The notes under the pieces are model-generated. The model was not told the DNA's origin. It searched no databases and worked only from the letters and a program-made list of their open reading frames with translations. Of a DNA stretch of 64,000 bases, positions 18,814-28,699 are shown piece after piece. Within the stretch, counting starts at the first letter, position 1. Every line of letters begins with the position of its first letter. Position numbers and translations under genes: made by a program. This DNA comes from a bacterium. Its GTDB lineage: Archaea; Nanoarchaeota; Nanoarchaeia; Woesearchaeales; UBA10216. The DNA lies in contig JAAGZO010000608.1 in the NCBI GenBank assembly GCA_024206195.1, positions 1 through 64,000 of the forward strand. Direction: 5' to 3'.

Positions 18814-20081
18814 TATATATCCACGGTTAAAGAAACTGTATATTTTCCAGGTTTTGTATATTCATGAGAAGGATTCTGTACTGTACTCGTTGTACCATCA
18901 CCAAAGTCCCACAACCATGAACCGATTGATTTTGTTCCATACACATCTTCAGCACTTGATAAATCTGTGAATTGTACTGTGAACGGGCCTATTCCCACTG
19001 TTGAAGATGCAGTAAATTCAGCATTGATTTCTAATGTATCAATAAATGATCTAACAGCACCGTCTAGTCCTGGCGTACCCCCTTCGTCAGTATTAAGAAG
19101 AGATCCTGCATGAACAGGTAGAGCAGGATTTGACACATCTATTATTTCAAGTGCGTCACTTGTCCAAGAAGCTATATAAGCGTCATTTCCTACAACAAAA
19201 ACACCTTGAGGACTATCTAAATAAGGTGGCCCACCATTAGGAATAGAACCTGCATGTACAGGGGTAGTTGGATCAGTTACATTTACTATTTCAAGTGCAT
19301 CGCTAACTATTGAGACTACATAAGCGTACGTGTTTCCATCAGCATGTTCTTTTACAAAAACCCACATGGGAAAATTTAATCTAACCGCGCCACCATTGTT
19401 TATTCTGGCTGCGTGTAATGGGTTTGTAGGGTCAGTTATATTTACTATTTCAAGACAATTACTACCCGATGATGAAACATAAGCATAATTATCTTTTACA
19501 AAAACATTGTTTGGGGTGCTTAATCCAGGGACACCACCTTCACTATTGTTATCAATACTTCCAGCATGTACCGGATTAGTTGGGTCACTTATATTTATAA
19601 TTTCAAGTGTACCAACACCATCTCTCGAAACAGCATACGCATGGTTATCTTTAACAAATACACTACGAGGATTGTCGAACACAGCTCCACCATCACCATT
19701 AAATATTGAACCAACTATATTCGGGGTTGTTGGATCTGAAACGTCTACAACAAAAAGACCATCCGGCGCACCATGGGTAACATAGGCATAGTTACCTTTA
19801 ACAAAAACCCCTTGGGGCGCACCTACAATTCCAACAGAACCAGCGTGACGTGGATTTAAAGGATCGGTTACATTTACTATTTCAAGAGCATCACTACCCT
19901 GCGCGGCAACATACGCATATTTATCTAAAACAAAAACATCTTCTGGAAAATCCAAAAGAACCAAGCCACCCTCATCACCATCATCTATCCTTGCTGCATG
20001 GGTTGGGGTCGTAGGCTCAGTAACATCCACAATTTCAAGGCAATCCGAATTTCTTGACGCTACATAACAATATCTAGGCAT
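18813..20081 (-). CDS. LVIVD-type beta-propeller plus PKD domain, putative tail adhesin
   Basis: A 422-residue protein from the ATG at 20081, which overlaps the previous stop (TAATG). Residues about 1-340 hold around seven repeats of the form AYV...[18 protein letters not shown], matching LVIVD repeats that fold as a beta-propeller. Residues about 345-422 form a PKD domain with WDFGDGTTS and a [13 protein letters not shown] end. Such modules bind sugars or surface proteins. Together with the neighbouring LamG/PKD protein it suggests a host-recognition apparatus. Assignment of the domains is firm; the adhesin role is inferred. Confidence 0.8.
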   Translation of the reverse strand: MPRYCYVASRNSDCLEIVDVTEPTTPTHAARIDDGDEGGLVLLDFPEDVFVLDKYAYVAAQGSDALEIVNVTDPLNPRHAGSVGIVGAPQGVFVKGNYAYVTHGAPDGLFVVDVSDPTTPNIVGSIFNGDGGAVFDNPRSVFVKDNHAYAVSRDGVGTLEIINISDPTNPVHAGSIDNNSEGGVPGLSTPNNVFVKDNYAYVSSSGSNCLEIVNITDPTNPLHAARINNGGAVRLNFPMWVFVKEHADGNTYAYVVSIVSDALEIVNVTDPTTPVHAGSIPNGGPPYLDSPQGVFVVGNDAYIASWTSDALEIIDVSNPALPVHAGSLLNTDEGGTPGLDGAVRSFIDTLEINAEFTASSTVGIGPFTVQFTDLSSAEDVYGTKSIGSWLWDFGDGTTSTVQNPSHEYTKPGKYTVSLTVDI

Positions 20082-21406
20082 TACCCAATCCCCACACAAT
20101 AACAAGCAGTCCCATAATCCAATATTTCATTCATTTCAAATCTTCCTAAAAACGTACCATTTTCATATATATTCCAGATTAAATTATTCCTCGTTACTGC
20201 GATATGCGCCCAATTCGTCCCTCGATACACGTTCAACTGTTGAACAATGTCAGGATTCACACCGTCACGTATTCGAATTATATAACCTGGTCTTAAATCA
20301 ACTTCTAACGCGCCTATATTCCACAATCTCATAGGCAATGATATGGTGTTATTAAACCAACTCATTAGAGTGAAATCACCTCTTAAACTTACTGCCAATG
20401 TATCCCAAAGACCTGTTCGATCCCTCATATTTATAGCGGAAAAGTCACGATCGTCAGGTCCAGTCATAAGAATATAAGTCCCATTTGCATCTTCACCAGT
20501 AGCCCTATTTAAAAGCGGGAAGAAATTTCTCGAAACATGAAACAATGGTAAACTTGACAGATTTTCCTGATATTCCATTTCAGTCATTACTCGCAAGCTC
20601 GGACGCGCAGCTTTGTCAATAGTCTCATAATCGGTATTTATTCCACTTAAAAGCCATGGTGCATGGTATATTTTAACTCTCTGTTGCAAGTGTCTCGCTT
20701 CAAGCTTTTGAGGATAAACGATATCACCGTCTTTCGGAATCTTCACAGTCTCTTTTGCCGGTAAAATCTCATTATCCTTCACCATTGAATGATCAACACG
20801 CATTTCAAGCGGAAATCCTTCAGCATCATAACCTTCAGTCGCAGCCTTATCTCTATCAAAAGGATGAAAATAATCATGCGTTTCAGTATGAACTATTGCA
20901 ATATGTTCACCGTTTACCGCTTCATGTGCTTTTTGGTGTACTTCAGTTATCAAAAGATTTCCCTCTGCATAATTTCTACCAGTTCTATCAGTCCATATAT
21001 CAGGATCATTTATCCGATATATCCGCTGTGTCTTTGCATCCAGAACCAGACATATTTCTTTGGAATTCTCATCATATCCCAACGCTGTACCTTTTCTTGC
21101 ACTCGGCCACAACCAATCAAATCCAGGATTGAGACTATCCTTGTATTCAGAAGGCCCAAACCCATCCCCGGGACGCACCGGTAATCTATAGCATTTATCC
21201 GTAATACTTGCGTTAGGATTGTCACCAGTGTAATCATAATCATAAACCCTGATTCTAAAACTTGACTGATAAGTATTTCCATTAACATCCGTACGAGTAA
21301 GAATGACATCAAAAGTACCCGCCATCAGGAAAAGGTGGTCTGGATTCTTTTCCGCTGAAGTAGTTCCATCATCAAAATCCCAATGCCAAGCTACGATTAG
21401 AGCCAT
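20081..21406 (-). CDS. PKD and LamG-like protein, putative tail fibre/adhesin
   Basis: A 441-residue protein. It opens with a PKD fold ([18 protein letters not shown]) at about residues 5-55 and ends with a concanavalin/LamG-like region about 345-440 ([18 protein letters not shown]). The middle has no recognised fold. Its stop overlaps the next gene, which ends in a PKD domain of similar type, so the two may interact or derive from a split protein. Likely exposed on the virion for binding host glycans. No signal peptide is present. Confidence 0.7.
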   Translation of the reverse strand: MALIVAWHWDFDDGTTSAEKNPDHLFLMAGTFDVILTRTDVNGNTYQSSFRIRVYDYDYTGDNPNASITDKCYRLPVRPGDGFGPSEYKDSLNPGFDWLWPSARKGTALGYDENSKEICLVLDAKTQRIYRINDPDIWTDRTGRNYAEGNLLITEVHQKAHEAVNGEHIAIVHTETHDYFHPFDRDKAATEGYDAEGFPLEMRVDHSMVKDNEILPAKETVKIPKDGDIVYPQKLEARHLQQRVKIYHAPWLLSGINTDYETIDKAARPSLRVMTEMEYQENLSSLPLFHVSRNFFPLLNRATGEDANGTYILMTGPDDRDFSAINMRDRTGLWDTLAVSLRGDFTLMSWFNNTISLPMRLWNIGALEVDLRPGYIIRIRDGVNPDIVQQLNVYRGTNWAHIAVTRNNLIWNIYENGTFLGRFEMNEILDYGTACYCVGIG

Positions 21407-21604
21407 TTATTTTTTCTTTTCTTCGTGTTTGTCAAGTTCTGCCTGAAGTTCTTTGCATTTATTAATTGCTGCTATACTACCTTCTCGGTAGTCTATCAAA
21501 ACACTTTTTAGATTTGTCATCAGTGTGTCAGCCTCTAAATACAAGGCTAACGGGTTAAATTGTTTCTGTTGCGGTTGACTATTAGGCAATTGTTCCTTTG
21601 TCAT
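21407..21604 (-). CDS. small coiled-coil protein
   Basis: A 65-residue protein with a Gln/Pro-rich start and a charged helical remainder ending in KHEEKKK. It abuts the next gene directly. Possibly a chaperone or linker for the fibre proteins on either side; this is a guess. Confidence 0.6.
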   Translation of the reverse strand: MTKEQLPNSQPQQKQFNPLALYLEADTLMTNLKSVLIDYREGSIAAINKCKELQAELDKHEEKKK

Positions 21605-21618
21605 AACACTTCCTTTTG

Positions 21619-22974
21619 TTAAATTAATTCTTCGGTTTCTTCATACAATCCACTTGTGTTGACATTGTTTTTGTCAAGCAAATCAATAAGCTTGTTCATT
21701 AAAGTTTCCATTTGATATTTTTTCCAAATCCTTTTCTTACCTTTTCTCATATAAGTATTTGAAATCCATTCACCCTTTTCGTTATGAGGTGTTAACTGTG
21801 CTGCATTTCCAGCTTCGTCAACTGCGAACGCTTCGACTGTTCCTGCAACATCTTTTCCGTAAAAACCAGCCGTGTTTAGTCCCATTGTGGGATCTGCGGT
21901 ATTGTCAGCAAAATACAAAACATGGTTTCCATTAAGGGTAGGGGCGGCAATAGATCCTAATCCAACACAACCAGTAACCAAATCAAATGTTAATAATAGG
22001 GTGCCTGTGGTGTTGTCTCCATCATCATCTAAACGAGTAAACCCAGAAAGTTCATTTTCACACCACCAATAAATAGTTTTTCGATTTGCTGCGGCATTTA
22101 CGTCTATAAGAAACACCCCGGCAGCAAATCCAACAGTGGCAGATTCGTCTTCATCACCTTCAATAACCAAATTCATATTACGATTGGCAGTATAATATTT
22201 TATGTGAAGACCGCCACCATCAGGATTAAAATTACCATCAAGTGCCAAATTCAACAACGGCGCATTTGTTCCCATTCCACATCTATCAGTAGAGGCATCC
22301 ATAAAAAAAACGTTCGGATCATTTTGTCCTTCAACTCTGAAGTCTAAATCATTACCGTCATTATTAAAAATAAACCCAGTAATATCTGCACTAATTAATT
22401 CCATCCAAGTTATTAAGGTGCCGGGGGCCGCGTTATCAGCAGCCCAAAACCTAAATTGGCCCTCTTCTATTCCAAACAATGACACTTCATCATTGGTCAT
22501 GTATTCCCATCTACCATCATTGACATCATAATACGCATTGTTTCCCAGAAAAAATGCTTGGTTACCTGCAAACTCAGAAGCCAAGAATCCTTGTGATCCA
22601 ATTTCCACTACTGCATGATCAGTTGTATCCCAAGTTTCCGGCGTAGTCTTACCAAAAGCACTCACACCATCACTTCCCCTCATCCAGAATTGATCATTTC
22701 TCAAATCACTTCTCAATACAATATCCACATCAGCACTTTGATAATTAAGAGTGATTTCAGCGGCCGCACAGTTCAAAGTTGGTGTAAACACGCTACTAGG
22801 CACCATTAAAGCGGAACGGGAAAAGTAACGTCTTGCAGTGTTAGACCTTCGAATTAATATCAAATCTTCATTCTCGGCATATCCCCAATGTTGCGCTCTC
22901 GTTACTATTGCTTCAAGATTTGGTCTACTTGTAGCATGTCTTCTTCTCACCGGGATTAATATTTCACTTGGCAT
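21619..22974 (-). CDS. putative tail fibre protein
   Basis: A 451-residue beta-rich protein. The region near residue 380 (GFYGKDVAGTVEAFAVDEAGNAAQL) matches a unit common at the end of fibre shafts, and the last 60 residues are helical with a Lys-rich patch. The middle has many Asn, Asp and Gly turns, as in triple-stranded beta fibres. It lies between tail tube-type and adhesin genes. Fibre role likely; receptor unknown. Confidence 0.6.
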   Translation of the reverse strand: MPSEILIPVRRRHATSRPNLEAIVTRAQHWGYAENEDLILIRRSNTARRYFSRSALMVPSSVFTPTLNCAAAEITLNYQSADVDIVLRSDLRNDQFWMRGSDGVSAFGKTTPETWDTTDHAVVEIGSQGFLASEFAGNQAFFLGNNAYYDVNDGRWEYMTNDEVSLFGIEEGQFRFWAADNAAPGTLITWMELISADITGFIFNNDGNDLDFRVEGQNDPNVFFMDASTDRCGMGTNAPLLNLALDGNFNPDGGGLHIKYYTANRNMNLVIEGDEDESATVGFAAGVFLIDVNAAANRKTIYWWCENELSGFTRLDDDGDNTTGTLLLTFDLVTGCVGLGSIAAPTLNGNHVLYFADNTADPTMGLNTAGFYGKDVAGTVEAFAVDEAGNAAQLTPHNEKGEWISNTYMRKGKKRIWKKYQMETLMNKLIDLLDKNNVNTSGLYEETEELI

Positions 22975-22985
22975 ATTTTCCTTCT

Positions 22986-23186
22986 TTAATTAAATTCAAG
23001 TTCCACTATTTCATAATCGCTATCTTCAGTTTCTACAATCTCATATATTCCAGTTTCATCTTCCACAATCTCATCAATTTCCGGTGTTCCTCTGAAGTTA
23101 ACTAAAAGAGTCCTTCTTCCCGAAAGAGGATTCGCACCAAAACTACCAAGAAAGATTTCAATAATATCGTTTGGATTAACTGCCAT
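22986..23186 (-). CDS. small acidic protein
   Basis: A 66-residue protein with an acidic C-terminal half made of repeated EIVE-type steps. It overlaps the end of the 852-residue tail gene by 11 bases and precedes the fibre gene. No family recognised. Confidence 0.55.
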   Translation of the reverse strand: MAVNPNDIIEIFLGSFGANPLSGRRTLLVNFRGTPEIDEIVEDETGIYEIVETEDSDYEIVELEFN

Positions 23187-25734
23187 TTTTCCACCACCAT
23201 ATATACCCGGTTAATCTTGAATAAATACTGCAATACTGTGGATATGCAGCCCGAACAGTCTTTTGTATCTTTTTCATTCCCAGTTTATTGTCTACCGCTA
23301 AATCAGGCCCGTAATTTATCCCGTCAAAATCTATTATCTGATCTAAATTAGTTACCATACGCAGCAATCCTTCACCTATTCTTCTAATACTTCCGGAATC
23401 CATTATGCCAAAATCAGCCACTTTTTCAGGATCGTCAAGTTGAAATATCTTTTGAAGCGTTTGGGGAATAGTCAATTCCACCGCATTATTAGTCACCCCA
23501 GTAAAAATGCTTCCCTCACAAATAGCTGAATACCTATTTGGAAAATCTTCCAATGCAAGTATTTGGTCTTCAATAAGTGTCTTCTGATACTGAGGATTGT
23601 GATACCCTAAAAACTGCCGATAGCTTAATTCCAACTGTGCGTAATTGATTTCTTTTCCATATCTCGGTGCGGTAAGAATAAATCCAGGTTGACGGCTTAT
23701 CATATCTGCAACTTTCATATCTGTAAAAAATCTATTCTTACAAGTCCATCCGCTTGAATATCCAAACAACTGTTCATCACTCACGATATCACGGTAATTT
23801 CTATAAGTAGGATCTAACGTCACACCCGTCCCATAAGGTCTATCAATCCAATTTTTATCATCCCAAACAACTACAGTATTAGCATCTATAACAGTTCTTA
23901 TATAGGAATAAGTACCATTAGGCCACCATAGGGGCTTTCTTACATCATCCTGAGTGAACGCAGTACCCTGACTACCGGAATATCTGGAAATAGTAGTTCC
24001 ATTCTTAACCACTCGGGCTACTCTTCCATTCCCTATCATTGCAGCCATCCAGGGACTATCATCATTATAGTACACTTTGCCAGTACCACGATAACGCATG
24101 TGCTTATTGTCTATATAAGTCAAAGCCTCATAACGCCCACCATCTTCAAATTCAACCACACTTCTTTCATCAGCTTTTTCAAATTCCCCGCCTTCGGCCC
24201 CGGGCTGTAATTCAATTACCCCACGCCAACGTCTTGCTATAAATGCCCCTGCAACTCTTAAATCTTTTGTCCAAACAATGAAATCCGGACTGTTTACAGT
24301 AGCTTTCCCATTTGGTTTTAAATGACTTCCATCAGGGCCGTAATCTGCAGTCCTATAAACCACATAATGTGTCCAATGCCACTGTCTGTCTGTCGATCTG
24401 CCAACGTAAGGATTGTTAAAATTTCTTACTGTAAAAGGTAAATCAACTGCTGGATTAGTCTTTGTTGCCACACCCACACCCAATGCAAGATTTGCCAGAG
24501 AAGGTGTCCCACCAAGCCCCTGAATACAAAAAGCAACATTACCACCTTCCACCCTTCCTGAAGTTATCCTCAATCTCGGAAAAGTGCCTTCACCCAAAAA
24601 CGTCACGGTAGCACTTGGAAAGTACAATCTGATTTCTGTCTGCATAACCGCAGCAACTTGATCCATAGTAACTACCGCACTAAAATCAAACACGCAATTT
24701 CTATACCCAAGATTATTAATGTTTACCTGGACAGTAGCGTCATTAATCGCGGCCCATACAGTAGGATCTATCACCAGCGCAGCACCACTTTCTAACACCC
24801 CGTAAGTGTCAACACCTTCACCAATAGGGTCACTTGTATTATTTATTGACCAATCGCCTTCTTCTTCACCTTCCGGATTCCCGGTATAGTAATACTTATT
24901 CAATCCTGATTCGGTTAAAATCTGTACGAAATCAGCACCGGAAACAGTATTTCTATTCCTGAATAATGCGTTTTCATCCAGCCTCGCCATTGCATAAAAA
25001 TGCCGATACTTATGATCTTTCTCACCGTCTGCGTTATTTGAATCGACTTTTATAGTAGGAATGTTTGAATTAGTCCGATAACAGGTAGGGGGGCTATCAT
25101 CAATAATAAGCTTGTATTGTCCACCTGAATTCTCTATAATCGCATATTCTTCAAACTCTCTCATTTCACTAAAAGAATTACTTGGCTTATCCTTTGAAAT
25201 TATCAATACAAAAGTAAACTCGGTTAAGGCAAAATTAGCCGTCCAAAAATCATCACCTAATTGTATCACCCACAGTTCTTTTTTCTTATACCATTCCCAA
25301 AGGTTTACCTTTCCCCTCATATAACTATTAGATCCACTATTGGGATCGTCATCTCTCACGCGCATACGTGTGGATGAAATATACTCTGTCATTTCTTCAA
25401 AAAGACCGTTTTCCCATCCCCACAGATTACTTACATCATCACGGTCAAATATATCCCCTGAATCAGATATTATAATATCATCAACTTTGTGCGCAGAATA
25501 TCCGTCACGCCCGGGTATCCCGGGAAATCTTTCATTAGTAAAAAGAATACTACCGTTGCGCGGCTCAAAGTCGTTGCCCTGACAAATACCATTTATAGCC
25601 TTTGCAACTGCACCTTCAGGCAATGTTGAAGGCGGCTCATCCTCAAACACATCGGTAAAAGCACCCTGACGTTTATTCTCAGGGTGCCTGTCATTCCGAT
25701 TACTACTAGGGTTTTCAAGCTTACGTGCTGGCAT
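23176..25734 (-). CDS. large putative tail (nozzle or tubular-B-like) protein
   Basis: An 852-residue beta-rich protein with many aromatic residues. Its place right after the putative adaptor gene, and its size, match the tail tubular protein B/nozzle of short-tailed phages. No motif proves that family; I rely on order and size. Its start overlaps the previous stop (TAATG). The C-terminus is aromatic (YIWWWKNGS). Confidence 0.5.
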   Translation of the reverse strand: MPARKLENPSSNRNDRHPENKRQGAFTDVFEDEPPSTLPEGAVAKAINGICQGNDFEPRNGSILFTNERFPGIPGRDGYSAHKVDDIIISDSGDIFDRDDVSNLWGWENGLFEEMTEYISSTRMRVRDDDPNSGSNSYMRGKVNLWEWYKKKELWVIQLGDDFWTANFALTEFTFVLIISKDKPSNSFSEMREFEEYAIIENSGGQYKLIIDDSPPTCYRTNSNIPTIKVDSNNADGEKDHKYRHFYAMARLDENALFRNRNTVSGADFVQILTESGLNKYYYTGNPEGEEEGDWSINNTSDPIGEGVDTYGVLESGAALVIDPTVWAAINDATVQVNINNLGYRNCVFDFSAVVTMDQVAAVMQTEIRLYFPSATVTFLGEGTFPRLRITSGRVEGGNVAFCIQGLGGTPSLANLALGVGVATKTNPAVDLPFTVRNFNNPYVGRSTDRQWHWTHYVVYRTADYGPDGSHLKPNGKATVNSPDFIVWTKDLRVAGAFIARRWRGVIELQPGAEGGEFEKADERSVVEFEDGGRYEALTYIDNKHMRYRGTGKVYYNDDSPWMAAMIGNGRVARVVKNGTTISRYSGSQGTAFTQDDVRKPLWWPNGTYSYIRTVIDANTVVVWDDKNWIDRPYGTGVTLDPTYRNYRDIVSDEQLFGYSSGWTCKNRFFTDMKVADMISRQPGFILTAPRYGKEINYAQLELSYRQFLGYHNPQYQKTLIEDQILALEDFPNRYSAICEGSIFTGVTNNAVELTIPQTLQKIFQLDDPEKVADFGIMDSGSIRRIGEGLLRMVTNLDQIIDFDGINYGPDLAVDNKLGMKKIQKTVRAAYPQYCSIYSRLTGYIWWWKNGS

Positions 25735-25913
25735 TAACTCGCCTTACTACCAACCGCACCCCAGCTTGACGGGGCTGGATGCCCCTCTTTTGCAAAATCC
25801 CGCTTAAATGTCAAAGGGCCTTTAGTGTCTGAATTGCCACTCTGACCGGATGTAGCCATAGAACGATTATAAGCTTTAGTTCCAGGGTTTCCACCTTTTT
25901 TTCCTTTACCCAT
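25734..25913 (-). CDS. small Gly/Lys-rich protein
   Basis: A 59-residue basic protein starting MGKGKKGGNPGTKA. The ATG at 25913 follows AGGAGGTG, a very strong ribosome site, and its stop overlaps the next start. Tiny basic proteins in head-tail blocks can bind DNA or cement the head. No family recognised. Confidence 0.65.
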   Translation of the reverse strand: MGKGKKGGNPGTKAYNRSMATSGQSGNSDTKGPLTFKRDFAKEGHPAPSSWGAVGSKAS

Positions 25914-25923
25914 TTTACACCTC

Positions 25924-26622
25924 CTAAAAATATCGTTTTCTGGTTTTATGTCTCCGGCCCTGTTGGCCCGAATTCATAACCTTCCAGACTTTTGGTTTCA
26001 AAACAGTTTCAATATATTCAACCGCTTCCATATAATTCCCATTGTTTTGAGCTTCAATCAACTTCATAACTGCTGGGAAAAAGTACATCCTATGCGCACC
26101 ATCCCTGTCAGGTATTTGTAATTGAATTCTGTCACTGAGAATTTCTTTCGGCTGTTTATACATTAATAAGTAAAATCTATTGGTAGTGTCACCGGGATTT
26201 CTGGTAAAAGTAATCTTACACGGTTCATCCACTAACGCATCTAACTGTTGAGCAAATTGATAGGGATAATAATGATTACCACCCATTTCAAAGTACTCAT
26301 AAGTATTTATCAGCGGAAGTTCCGAATAAACATAAGATTGCCGATTATAATCAAAGGGACGATTAAACCTCAAACAGACTTTCCCTACACTCCACGGAAC
26401 TTGATTGTTCACAACGGGTGCATCATACTCATATTGATCAAGAGTAGTACTTAAAGTGGGTAATCTGCCTGTAGTTGGATCAATGATTGTAGTCTGGGCC
26501 TGTTCATGCTTCATAAACATCTTATGAGCTTCGTTTATAATAGGAACAACATCAGTAGTCCTATTATATCCATTGGCCTGACTTTTAATCACCCATGAAG
26601 CTATTTCACCAACTGTAGCCAT
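25924..26622 (-). CDS. putative head-tail adaptor (tail tubular A/gp4-like)
   Basis: A 232-residue protein with N-terminal helices (MATVGEIASWVIKSQ...NEAHKMFMKHEQ) and a beta-rich middle. Size, fold pattern and place between capsid and large tail genes fit the adaptor ring below the portal in short-tailed phages. No diagnostic motif. The C-terminus is basic (RRHKTRKRYF). Confidence 0.5.
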   Translation of the reverse strand: MATVGEIASWVIKSQANGYNRTTDVVPIINEAHKMFMKHEQAQTTIIDPTTGRLPTLSTTLDQYEYDAPVVNNQVPWSVGKVCLRFNRPFDYNRQSYVYSELPLINTYEYFEMGGNHYYPYQFAQQLDALVDEPCKITFTRNPGDTTNRFYLLMYKQPKEILSDRIQLQIPDRDGAHRMYFFPAVMKLIEAQNNGNYMEAVEYIETVLKPKVWKVMNSGQQGRRHKTRKRYF

Positions 26623-26630
26623 AATGTCCT

Positions 26631-27371
26631 CTACTTGGCAAAGGTATTAACCGGTTCGCTATCCGTTTTTTCTTCCTGCGATTTTTTCCCAAACACACCA
26701 TTTTTCCCGTTTTTCTTCGCCTTTTTCTCTGTCAATTCTGCAATCTTTTTCCTATTGTCGGCTAATTCAGTTTGCATCTCCTTCATAGTCTCAACAAGTG
26801 CAGGATCAGGAACTACAGATACCTGTGAAAATGGCGCGGGGGCCGTACCTATACCTTTTACTCTGTACTTTCCATCAAACACATGGTTGTGTACAATTTC
26901 GGCCTTTGCTTCCAGCATCTTCTCGTGTCTCTCTCGGACTATTTTATCCCATTTGGGATCAATAATAACCCAAAGATTTTCAGCATAATGAGAAGCTAAA
27001 AATTCCAAATTGTACCCGGTTTTTGCACCACTCAAATACCCATTTGGGAAATCCTCTTTCTTTGGCGGTAATTTATCATCAACCAAATAAGTGACTTTCC
27101 CACTTCCAACAGGTCTTCTCAGGTTTGGATATGGATTATTAACGAATGTCATAGTTCCACCATCCAATTTCTCACCCTTGAGTTCCTGTATAGTAGGGTT
27201 TTCGGGATCTGAATCGTCCATTATCTTTTTATACCGAAGCATTAAAGCACCCTCTAATGAATTAACACTTCGAGGGTTTACTTTTTTGCTAACCTGTTCG
27301 ATTTCAATAGCTTCGTAATCAGTATAGTTGTTTATTATCATTACATATTCCGCAAGTTCTTTGGTGTTCAT
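26631..27371 (-). CDS. hypothetical head-region protein with coiled-coil tail
   Basis: A 246-residue protein. Residues about 1-170 look globular, 175-215 form a charged helix (MKEMQTELADNRKKIAELTEK), and the end is Lys/Glu-rich and disordered. It follows the capsid gene directly, so a head completion or decoration role is plausible. No family recognised. Confidence 0.55.
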   Translation of the reverse strand: MNTKELAEYVMIINNYTDYEAIEIEQVSKKVNPRSVNSLEGALMLRYKKIMDDSDPENPTIQELKGEKLDGGTMTFVNNPYPNLRRPVGSGKVTYLVDDKLPPKKEDFPNGYLSGAKTGYNLEFLASHYAENLWVIIDPKWDKIVRERHEKMLEAKAEIVHNHVFDGKYRVKGIGTAPAPFSQVSVVPDPALVETMKEMQTELADNRKKIAELTEKKAKKNGKNGVFGKKSQEEKTDSEPVNTFAK

Positions 27372-27406
27372 TAATTATCTCCTATTGTAGAGTTGTTTTG
27401 TTGTTT

Positions 27407-28648
27407 TTAAAGAGTTGCAAGTCCACCATCATTTGGCATATCAAGCAACATTACAGCACTGGATTGCTGTAAAACTTCACCAGTATCTTCATCCTCATAA
27501 ATAGGAAGCTGACACCCGCGAGTTCCAGCAGTACCAATTCCAAGACGGAAATGATAATCCTGACTATCGCTAATCCAATGAAGTTTCTGTCCTTCAACTT
27601 CAACGTATGTAACCGCACCATGAAGAACGGCAACATCCTTCGCATTGGGCTGACCACGGAAACGATTGTCTGTGGAATCCCACACCATATAACCAGCAGT
27701 CATACTGAAAGGAACAGCAGAACCACTTGGCAATACCATTGGCGCTCTCGGATCAACAACGATAAGAATATCATTGTATCGACCAATCATTCCCGGCCAA
27801 TTCTGCCATTTATCTGCTTCCCTGTGTTTAGCAATCCACAAACTTCCAAGATTGTTATTCACAAAAGTAGGATTACTGAGATATGCTGCCTGAATTTCCG
27901 AAACTGTCAGAACAAATCCCTGTCCTGTCGGAAGTTCGGGAATCTTCAACCTTACCAACCGTCTGGGGTTTAATGCCCAGTTTGACAGATCTTCCAACAC
28001 CGGCGCAGTACATGTGCGCTGTGCAAACTGACCAAGACCACCAGCAGCTATCAAGCCCTGTACAATGCGGTTTGTGTGAGTTGCTCTGTTTGTACTGAAA
28101 ACAGGCTGGTTTGCTATCCCCAGTGTAGGAATATGAATATTCGGATTCCACCATGGAATACATAGACCTGCAGTATCACCGACCAACATATTGGGGCCAT
28201 ACCGTTCAAGTATAGCAGTCCGAATCTCAAAACCATGCTGTTCCATGTTCCACAGGCCAAGATTGTCTTCATGTTCCTCATACAGTTTATACTTTTCCGC
28301 TTCAAGCTGACGAGTTCCATAGCCAGGTTTGGGGATAACTTTTCTATAATTAGCCTGATAAACCCTGTAATCTTTTGTGCGAACGTCTTCCTCAGTTCCT
28401 ATCGCAGCATTCTGTCCATAAACACCTGCAGTCCTCAGATTTTCAAGCAAGGTGACCACGCTAGTGGTATCAGTTTGATCTTTTACAGTGCCTCGTATTG
28501 CATCTTCGGGCCATGATTTGTTTTCCCGATTATACGAGCCTGATTTAAAAGTGTATATGTCACATATATTAGCACGTGCCTGTAATCGAGTGTCATAACC
28601 TACAACCCTCGAATTAGCAGCTAATCGCGCATTAGGGACAATTGCCAT
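27407..28648 (-). CDS. putative major capsid protein
   Basis: A 413-residue protein directly after the scaffold-like gene and preceded by GAGGTAAATT at good spacing. Its size and place are those of the coat protein in portal-scaffold-coat gene orders. It has a long helix-rich middle (RQLEAEKYKLYEEHEDNLGLWN) and beta-rich end. I do not see a diagnostic HK97 motif, so the call rests on synteny. Confidence 0.65.
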   Translation of the reverse strand: MAIVPNARLAANSRVVGYDTRLQARANICDIYTFKSGSYNRENKSWPEDAIRGTVKDQTDTTSVVTLLENLRTAGVYGQNAAIGTEEDVRTKDYRVYQANYRKVIPKPGYGTRQLEAEKYKLYEEHEDNLGLWNMEQHGFEIRTAILERYGPNMLVGDTAGLCIPWWNPNIHIPTLGIANQPVFSTNRATHTNRIVQGLIAAGGLGQFAQRTCTAPVLEDLSNWALNPRRLVRLKIPELPTGQGFVLTVSEIQAAYLSNPTFVNNNLGSLWIAKHREADKWQNWPGMIGRYNDILIVVDPRAPMVLPSGSAVPFSMTAGYMVWDSTDNRFRGQPNAKDVAVLHGAVTYVEVEGQKLHWISDSQDYHFRLGIGTAGTRGCQLPIYEDEDTGEVLQQSSAVMLLDMPNDGGLATL

Positions 28649-28699
28649 AATTTACCTCAATTTAAGTAATTAAAAATTCCTGCCCAATTGTCGGCTTTT

